DNA of 64,000 nt. It comes from Brachypodium distachyon. Its lineage: Eukaryota; Streptophyta; Magnoliopsida; Poales; Poaceae. Both the position numbers and the translations under genes were made by a program. A model generated the notes under the pieces. It had not been told where the DNA came from and searched no databases. It saw only the letters and a program-made list of their open reading frames with translations. The DNA lies in NCBI RefSeq assembly GCF_000005505.3, contig NC_016132.3, positions 24,480,501 through 24,544,500 of the forward strand. Reading direction: 5' to 3'. How positions within the stretch are numbered: the stretch's first letter is position 1; the number at the start of each line of letters is the position of its first letter. Positions 56,635-64,000 of the stretch are shown one piece after another.

Positions 56635-59600
56635 TGTAACATCCCAAATTTTCAAAACTCTCCATATGCATTGCATCTCATAAGCATCATGCCACCCTTG
56701 CATTTAATCACATTAAAAAAACCCAAAGTTAACCAAGAAAACCCTTTTGCAAAAGTGCTTTTATTTGATTTTGGCCCTTTTTCTTGCTTTTGGATAATTG
56801 CATTTTAACCCATGGGGGTTTTGGCATAAAAAGGGGTTTAATGCATATATAAAGCTATCCCATAATTTGGCTTTTGAATTTGTTTTGAAAAAAAACAAAT
56901 TATTTTGATAGTTAAAAAGCCCTAAAGGCTAGTTTATAGGCAAAAGTATTTTTAAATATTTTGTTTTGAGGGAATTCTTGTCCCAAAAGTTGAATCATAT
57001 GAAAATATGATTTTACATATTTTGTTGCAATTTATTTGGTTTGTTTTGGAGCTTTGAATCAAATTTGGTATTCAAAAACAGAAAAAAAGAAAAAAGAAAA
57101 AGGAATGAAGAAAAAAATAAGAAAACCGTAGCCGGCCCGGCAAAATGGGCCGAACCGGCCCACTTACCTGCTGCGCGGCCCGGCCGCCGACTGAGCCAGC
57201 CCACTCGTGAACCGCCTTCAGCCGCTGACAGGTGGGTCCCCTATCAGTATCGTCTTCAACCGCCGGCCGCTTCTTCCGCGCGCAACAGCCTGCGTCGCCC
57301 GCGACTCCCACCCCGAGTCCGCGTCGCCCCTGACCCCCTTTCTCCGCATTGAGCACGTCTCTATAAAGCTTCTCCCGCCCGCAGTCCTTCCCCTCTCTCG
57401 CACAACTGAATCCACGCCGCCAGGCTGCCGGATTGCTCGCCGGAGTTCCACGGACACCGCCGCAAATTTTCGTCGCCGCCGGTTAACCGGTGAACTTTAG
57501 CCCCCATCTTCTGTTGTTCCTTTCTTCTTTCTTCCTTGCGCACCCCGTGACACGCTTGGTTTTCTTTCTTTCGCACTGTAGCGCCTGGACCACCATCACC
57601 CGAAGCACCCTCAAAGGAAGCCGTCGCCGTCATCGGGATCGCCTCGCGGAGCCGCATCTTCCCCGCCTTCTCCCGAGCTCGCTGCTTAACCGAAACGCCG
57701 CCGCCCAACTCCCCGATTCGCCGGAGCTTCGCCGGAACCCTAGCCGCCGGCCGGAGGTGAGCCCGAACCATCCTGACCGTCGGATCTTGTTCAACAGCCA
57801 AGATTAGAACGTTTTTATTGAACCGTTATGCTTAGATCTCGACGCCCGTTTTATTTTAAGTGAGATCCATCGGTTCGTATTAAATCCCTTACCGACCGGT
57901 AATGGCCTGTAGGATAGCGCCACGTGTCGCCCTTTTTAATTAAAACTTATTTCTCGGCCGAATTAAATAAGAACTTTGCAGAAAAGCCCCTGGAACTTCA
58001 AACCATCATATCTTTTAAACCATTTGACCAAATTTGAAGTTCTATACCTTTCTGGAATCCTCACAACCTATAGAATCTTTTGGCATAGTTTAATTTTGAC
58101 TTTGAAAAACTTTAACAGGAGAAAATTGCAGAATGCTTAATTATGGTTTAATATTCAAATGAATTATTTCAAACTAGTTTTGAGCATGTTAGCTTGTTGA
58201 AAAATATTTGAGTATACTCTCTGTCCATTAGGACCAGAGGGGAAATTATTTTGTAAATATTTTTGCCACAGAAATTTAATCTTGCTCCATGCTTTAGAAA
58301 AATCAAATAAACTTTTAATTAAAGCCATCTTTGTTTCATACAAAGTAATTATCTCTTTGTTATTGTATAATCTGTCCAAAATCTTTTGTGAAGCTTTTCA
58401 AAACAGAAACTAAACATGTTACATTTAGAAGCAACCTAAGTGTGCATCATCATGACATTTGCATCATAGCATGTTTTTGTATTGAATGGCATGTTTATTA
58501 TGTGTGTGTTTTCTTTTATTTTAGATTGTGTGGATTGTGAACCTTGTTGTTGCGAAGAGTGCGAGAACTACCACAACCTTGGACAAGGCAAGTTCACTTT
58601 GATCATCTCCCAAATATTTTTACTGTGCACTAGTTGTTTTATTAGTTGCATTAGGAATATTAATCGTACCTCTATGCTAGCTATAAATACCAGGTAGTAT
58701 GATTTACCATTGCCATTACCTTGTTACCAAATTGCCATTGATTGTAGTTGAATGCTAGGCTATGGTAGTATCGAGGGGGAAATTACTACACTATGATATT
58801 CTTATGCCTATGGAGAAAGGAAATGTTTTATTAGAATAACGCAAAACAATTAATTTAACGAACCATCCTGAGTGGGCAGCTTTGAGGATTTTGAGGTTAT
58901 GCGACGTCAGGTCCATTTCTATGGGTCCCTCAGAGTCGACTCTCCGTGGATTCGGGGAGGGATCGTCCATGGACGTCTCCCCGTGGATTCGAGGAGCGCT
59001 TGCGTTGCAAATGTGGAATGCCACCTGGGGTAACCGAGACCGGACTAGTTTCCTATTTAGTAGCTTCCAGTACAACCACAATGCTAAATGGGCTCTTGCG
59101 AGACAAGAGTATGTTGTATGAACCTAGACCCGAGAAATTTTACTAAGGTAGAATGTGTAGGGGGAGCGTGATTCTCTCGTGGTTTAGGGAATTACCTCTG
59201 AAAATCTCGTAATCGACGCCGTTGCTACTCTACCCTGAGGACAGCAAGGGATCAACCCGTCGGTTTCTTGTGGAGAATGTGTACAAACTCTCGAGAGCAT
59301 CAAAACTAAGTACTTAGCCGTGTCCCCGATTATGGACAATTATGAGCAACTGGATGTGGAGCTGTAAGGAAAGTCTCACTCACTCTAATTTCTTAATAAA
59401 ATGAATGGTTTGAATTTGGGTTTAGGAGCATTGATGTGTCTACTCAATGTCCTTAGTTTAATAGGAGCATGGGTGTGTCTACCACATGTCCAATAGTGAA
59501 AAAATTTATTTGATTAAATTATGCAAATAGCCTTGAACCCCACCTTGCCACATTATACATATACTTGGTAGGTTCTGTTATAACCCCTAGTGATCTTGCC

Positions 59601-59874
59601 AATACATTCAATGTATTGACCCTAGTGGCTGCATCGTTTAATGATGCAGGAAACTCCGACGAAGAGTAAGAGTATGTTCTGGTTCTTCGGGTTACGGGCC
59701 TATATTTCAACACGCTCTCACCGTGGTGTTGATGTAGCCCTTGTATCTTCCTTTTTCCGCTGTTGAACAATTGTTTTATTTCCAGCTAACCCATGAGGTT
59801 ATGCGAGTTTGTAAGTACTTTTAAATTCTGGATGATGCGTTGTAATATTGAGACCTTTGTTCTATGATATTACA
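56635..59874 (+). mobile_element. Long LTR (about 3.2 kb), first copy
   Basis: Starts TGTAACATCCCAAA and ends CTATGATATTACA. TATA-like CTCTATAAAGC is at about 57360. The internal GTCAGGTCCATTTCTATGGG and repeated CTCCCCGTGGATTCG motifs (58900-59000) also occur in the second copy (from 61593). No gag/pol. Flanking 5-mers CCAGT and TCTTG do not match, so either the end is shifted or it is one LTR of a larger element. Confidence 0.65.
58525..58587 (+). other. Cys-rich mini-exon candidate in the LTR, copy 1
   Basis: Bounded by a TTATTTTAG acceptor and an AAG|GCAAGT (GC-type) donor. 63 bases reading CVDCEPCCCEECENYHNLGQ. The equivalent in the second LTR (63482-63541) has the same phase and is three bases shorter. 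Confidence 0.3.
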
Positions 59875-60259
59875 TCTTGAAACGGTGAGTGCTAGTGAGT
59901 CGATCCGGGGACTAGCACTAAAAGCACAGAGATCGAATCCGTGTATGGGGCGGTCGCTTCAGCAGCTCGCACTGCGCTGCCCGGGGTGCCGTCCTTGCGG
60001 GGAGCAAGCGAGGCGACCCACCTGTTGCGCAATGGGGGTACCCTGGGTGCCACTGGTGCGACAGTAGCCCCCGGGCGTGGGCCGGCAACACCTGTTCCTG
60101 GGCGAAGTCATCCTTGGTCGGTTGCCGGGCTACGCCCTTAACCGACGCGTGGGTCCCGAGTCGTTTCGGGTTCCCGTTCATGTGCTGCTCCAAGGGCTCC
60201 GCCGTTACAGGCAGAGTGGTGGGGGCGAGATTTCCGCCCTAACCTCCCCTTAACTGCGG
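59875..60259 (-). mobile_element. Gypsy LTR end and polypurine tract remnant
   Basis: GC-rich sequence followed at 60064 by GTAGCCCCCGGGCG, the same minus-strand polypurine-tract arrangement as at 31653 and 52906. An antisense ORF follows on the plus strand. The LTR itself is truncated on the left. No ORF. Confidence 0.4.
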
Positions 60260-60329
60260 GTGGTTAAGGCCACGTCCCGCATTCCCCTTCAATTACAAGT
60301 TTGTGTAAGAGGCAGGGACGGCGCTCCGG

Positions 60330-61592
60330 CCGGAGCCGGCAAGAGGGGGAGAACCGACGCTGCGCCCATCGCGCCTAGCAAGAAGCCGCGCACCCGGGCC
60401 AGTGTTAGTGCCAGCCAGGCCAACACGCGGGCTGGCGGCGCCGCCACTACGCCTACCGCCGACCCGGTCCAAGAGGAGGAGGAGCCCGCAGCAGGTACGG
60501 ACCCCTCTCCTGATTCCATTGTACACGCTCGTCCTGCACGTTGACCCGTGACTGTGTAATTACCTTGGCCCCCCCACCAGACCCGCAACCCGCTAGCACG
60601 GGTGTGGAGGAAGACGTGGCTGGGGAGCAGCAGGCGGCTCCCCTGCAAGGGAACGATGCTCCCCCCGGCCAGACCATGGCAGCGGGGGTCTCGTCCTCGT
60701 TCGCCGCTACTTCTAGCCCGGATCTCGGCATCCTTGTCGGGGCGACTTGGGACCCAATCACCTGGGACCCAAGTATCTACGATCAGGGGCACCAGTTCCT
60801 CGACGCCATCAAGGAGCAGCAACTGGCCTTCGTCACCTCGTTCAACAAGGTGAGGGAGCACCACGAGCTCGCGAAGGGTCAGCTGGGCGAAGTGTGGCGG
60901 GATGTCGAGAGGGAGTGGCAGGAGCTCTCCCGGCTGAGGGAGGAGACCCGCCTGGCTCGGCAAGCCAGGGACGAGGCCGCAATGCCGGTCGTCCCCGAGG
61001 CAGAGCTCCACCGGCAGCTGGAGGCCCAACGTGCCAAGCACCAGCAAGTACTGGACTCGCTGGCCGCGGCGCGGGAGAAGGCCAACAAGGAGCATGAGGA
61101 GGTGCTTGCAACAGCCCAAGCTCGCCTCAACGAGAAGAGCGAGCTGGTCAGCAGCTACTCCTCCCAGCTCCAGGCGTTGCGCACGAAGCTGGAGGAGCAG
61201 GCCAAGGCCACGGAGGACGCGGCAGCGGCGTTGGCACTGCGAGAGAAGGAGCTCAATTCCGCCAAGGAAAGGAGCGCCCATCTCGAGTCCGAATTTGCCA
61301 CCGCCCAGGGCGAACTCGTCAAGATGGACGAGGACAATGTGAGCAAGGCCAAGGAGATCATGCGGGTCACGGAACTCCTCCGCAAGGCCAAGCATGCGAT
61401 GGTGCTGGCGCGCGGCAACCACGACAAGTTGGCGGAGCAGCGGAGGAGGGAGACCGAGAAGCTGCACGAGATCGCCATGGCCGTACGCGAGCTGCTGCCG
61501 AGGTTCGAGCTGTAGGCCGCGAAGGTGGATGGCACGAACGTCAGCGCCTTGATCCCATTCTTCTCCAACATGGTGCGGAAGCTCGGGGCGCT
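60330..61592 (+). pseudogene. Coiled-coil part of a Gypsy antisense ORF
   Basis: Exon pieces 60330-60494 (ends CAG|GTACGG) and 60581-61515 (after CCCACCAG). The first is basic/Ala-rich (SKKPRTRASVSASQANT). The second has QFLDAIKEQQLAFVTSFNKV, then a long heptad-rich Glu/Lys/Arg/Ala region (LEEQAKATEDAAAALALREK, KAKEIMRVTELLRKAKHAMV) of about 230 residues. A TAG at 61513 interrupts, but coding-like sequence continues (VSALIPFFSNMVRKLGAL) up to the LTR at 61593. No ATG start and no Transposase_28 domain: that part was lost by deletion near 60300. It probably makes nothing. Confidence 0.55.
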
Positions 61593-64000
61593 TGTAACAT
61601 CCCAAAATTTTAAACCTTTTCATATGCATTGCCCTCATGAGCATCATGCCACAATTGCATTTTGAATCTTGTTTTGAATTCCAAAAAGGCTTTGAAAAGA
61701 TTTTATTTCATTTTAAACCTTGGCCTTTTACCCAATTGAGTTTTGAATTTTAAACCAATAGGGTGCCATTCAAAAAAAGGGGGGTTTATTGCATAAATGA
61801 GCTATCCCATATTTTTGTTATTTAATTTGGAGTTGAAAAACTATTTTATTTAATTAGTTATAAAGCCCTAAAGGCAATTTATAAGCAAAACTATTTTTAA
61901 CTATTTTATTTTGAGGGGAAATTAGTCCCAAAAGTTGAATCATATTATAATATGATTTTACAAATTTTCTAGAGTTGATTTGAGTTGATTTGGAGTTCAA
62001 ATTCAAAAGCTAGAAGAAAACAGAAAAAGAAAGGATAAAAGAACAGAAAAAAAAAAAGTGGCCCGCCTGACCATTTGGGCCGAACCGGCCCGGTTCCCGC
62101 GCGACCTACCGACCGGCCCAGCCAGCGAGCCCACCCAGCTAGCCCGCGCGCCGACCCGCAGCCACTGATAGGTGGACCCCACCTGTCAGGGCCGTCTTCC
62201 TTGAAGGAAAGAGCCGGCAGTCACGCCTGCGCGTCCGGCCGCCGATTCCGCGAGCGCCATCACCGCACGCCGTCTCCTCCGTGCTCCCCTCCTCCTTCCT
62301 TTCGCGTCATTATAAAGCCCGCGCCCTCGCCTCTCTTTCCCCCCTGTTCTCTTTCTCGCTTGCGCACCCACGCTGCCAGAATCGCTCGTCGGAGTTCGTT
62401 TCGGTCGCCATCGTTCCCGAGCTCGAAGCCAAGCCGCCAATGAGACAAGCTCCGTCCCCCTTGCCGATTCATGACCCCTGAACCCTTGCGCACGTTTTGA
62501 CGTGCTTAGTTTTTCGTTTCGTGCACCGAAGCTCGTCGTCATCGTGAAGCAGAAGCTCCCCGCCGCTGGCGACTGTTCCGAGGAGCTAGGGATCACCGCC
62601 GCCGCCCGCAACGAAGACCGAGCGCACGGGGGAAACCGCCGCACCGAGCCGCACCTCCCGCACCTCTTCGCGCGCCCGAAAGCTCGCCGGAGCGACCATG
62701 CCGCCGCCGCCGGTAAGCCATGCTCGATCTCGTCCGTCCGATCTCCATCCACGGTCCAGATTAGATCAATTAAATCGAAGGGGTACGTTTTGATCTGAGC
62801 CGTTGATTCCATATAAGTTAGATCTAATGGCCCACGTTTTATCGCGTCCCGAACCGGTACTGGCCAATCACAACACGGCACGTGGCTCGGATTAAAATTA
62901 AAATCTATTTCCTGGTTAGATTAATTGGCAGTTTTGCAGAAAACCCCCCAAAACTTCAAACAATCATATCTTTCAAACCCTTCGGCCAAATTTGATGATC
63001 TTTACCTTTCTAGAAACCTTGGAGCATGTAGAATCTTTTGGCACTGTTTAAATTCAAATTTGATTATTTGTTTCTGGAGTTATTTACAGAATAGTGTTTA
63101 ATGCCATTTAATCCATATCTATTGTTTTAAAAATCCTTTTTAATTGAAACCAGTGCCCAAAATTTTGTTTTATTGTTCTGTGTTCATTGGAACAGAGAAA
63201 TCATTTTTTTGCTTTAACTGGTTGGTTGATCCAAATAAAACTTTGTTTTAAGCTTTTAAAACATGTTATTTATAAACCTTGTTTTAGCCTTTTCTTTTTG
63301 ATTTATTTTGTTTAATCTTTTTAACTAGAGATTAAATGTTGTATGCTGGAGAAACATAAACCCTTTCTCGACAAATAAAATAAACCAAATCATGTCACAT
63401 GCTTGCATTGCATCATAGCATACTTTCTTTTGCCGTGCTGTGAATTGTTTGTTTATGCGTGTGTGTTGCTTGTTATTTTAGTTTACTCGGTGAGCGAACC
63501 GTGCGATTGTGACAAGTGTTTGAACTCCAACTGCTATCAAGGCAAGTTCACTTTGATCATTATCCTATTATTGTTGTTTATAAATACTTATGCATTAGTG
63601 TTGCTTATTAGAATGCATTGATAGGATCATTACTCGTACTTATGCTAGCTATGACTTGACCTATTAGTGATATGATTTCCTTTGCCATGAATCCTCTACC
63701 AATAGCCACCGTGAATAGTTGTTGCTTAGCCATGCTATGTTAGTATATGTGGGAGGGAATCTCAATTATCATGAAACTGATAATGTGGAGCATTTTTGGA
63801 AACCTGGCAAAACAACCTTAAAGAATCATCCTGGGTGGACGGCTTTGAGTTTTCGAGATGTTATGCGACGTCAGGTCCATTTCTATGGGTCCCTCTGAGT
63901 CGTCTCCCCGTGGATTCGGGGAGGGATCGTCCCTGGACGTCTCCCCGTGGATTCGGAGAGCGCTTGCGTCCCAAATGTGGAATGCCACCCGGGGTAATCA
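61593..64000 (+). mobile_element. Long LTR, second copy, cut by window edge
   Basis: Direct repeat of 56635-59874: starts TGTAACATCCCAAAATTTT, TATA-like ATTATAAAGCCCG at about 62309, and GTCAGGTCCATTTCTATGGG near 63870. Clearly diverged from copy 1 by many substitutions and small indels. It interrupts the coiled-coil ORF. Confidence 0.7.
63482..63541 (+). other. Cys-rich mini-exon candidate in the LTR, copy 2
   Basis: TTATTTTAG acceptor and AAG|GCAAGT-type donor as in copy 1. It reads YSVSEPCDCDKCLNSNCYQ in the same phase. Confidence 0.3.

Noticed and set aside
60289..61647. 452-codon minus-strand ORF
   Set aside because: Mirror of the coiled-coil ORF; Leu-rich antisense of Glu/Lys/Gln codons.

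Overview
This is nuclear DNA from a grass, most likely a Pooideae/Triticeae species (wheat, Aegilops or barley type). The evidence is: Stowaway MITEs with CTCCCTCCG ends at many places, Gypsy LTRs of TGACGAGG.. and TGTCGG.. types, CACTA ends with TCAGTGACGGGC subterminal repeats, intron-rich plant genes with GT-AG splicing, and only three intact genes in 64 kb. The species call is inference, not proof.

Layout. 1-2535: 5' part of a minus-strand Gypsy element (broken gag, PBS, LTR). 2560-4495: Helitron-like segment with fragments of two unrelated host genes (Swi3/TIPIN and a GTD-binding protein), then a 22-bp minisatellite (4720-5310). 5500-9560: two inverted, rearranged Copia derivatives. 12608-15864: PIF/Harbinger transposon with a solo LTR (14393-15434) in its transposase gene. 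16220-18113: LTR element with no recognisable gene. 19.8-20.8 kb: minus-strand LTR. 21.8-24.0 kb: several Stowaway MITEs.

25621-28044 (minus): intronless isoamylase 2, the non-catalytic partner of the starch-debranching complex. Its upstream side is packed with nested MITEs (28.5-29.7 kb). 30.1-34.04 kb: Gypsy LTRs with a LINE insertion and antisense ORF remains. 34.1-37.9 kb: a three-level nest of a CACTA inside an LTR inside a TIR element. 38.35-39.6 kb: LINE reverse transcriptase relic.

39.8-47.48 kb (plus): an 11-coding-exon CSC1/OSCA-type mechanosensitive or osmosensitive channel gene, 767 aa. It converges on a minus-strand P-class PPR gene (48046-49698). 50.3-64 kb: a second copy of the 14.4-kb LTR, two tandem MITEs, then Gypsy material. 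In that Gypsy material a protein-coding ORF runs opposite to the LTR, next to the 3' LTR, and the region is interrupted by two copies of a roughly 3.2-kb LTR.

The three host genes have no evident joint pathway: plastid starch metabolism, membrane ion flux and organelle RNA processing. I found no CRISPR array, no prokaryotic system and no tRNA or rRNA gene. The most unusual material is transposon architecture: the template-switched Copia mosaic, the repeated antisense-ORF layout, the gene-fragment captures, and a conserved Cys-rich mini-exon candidate within the long LTRs.
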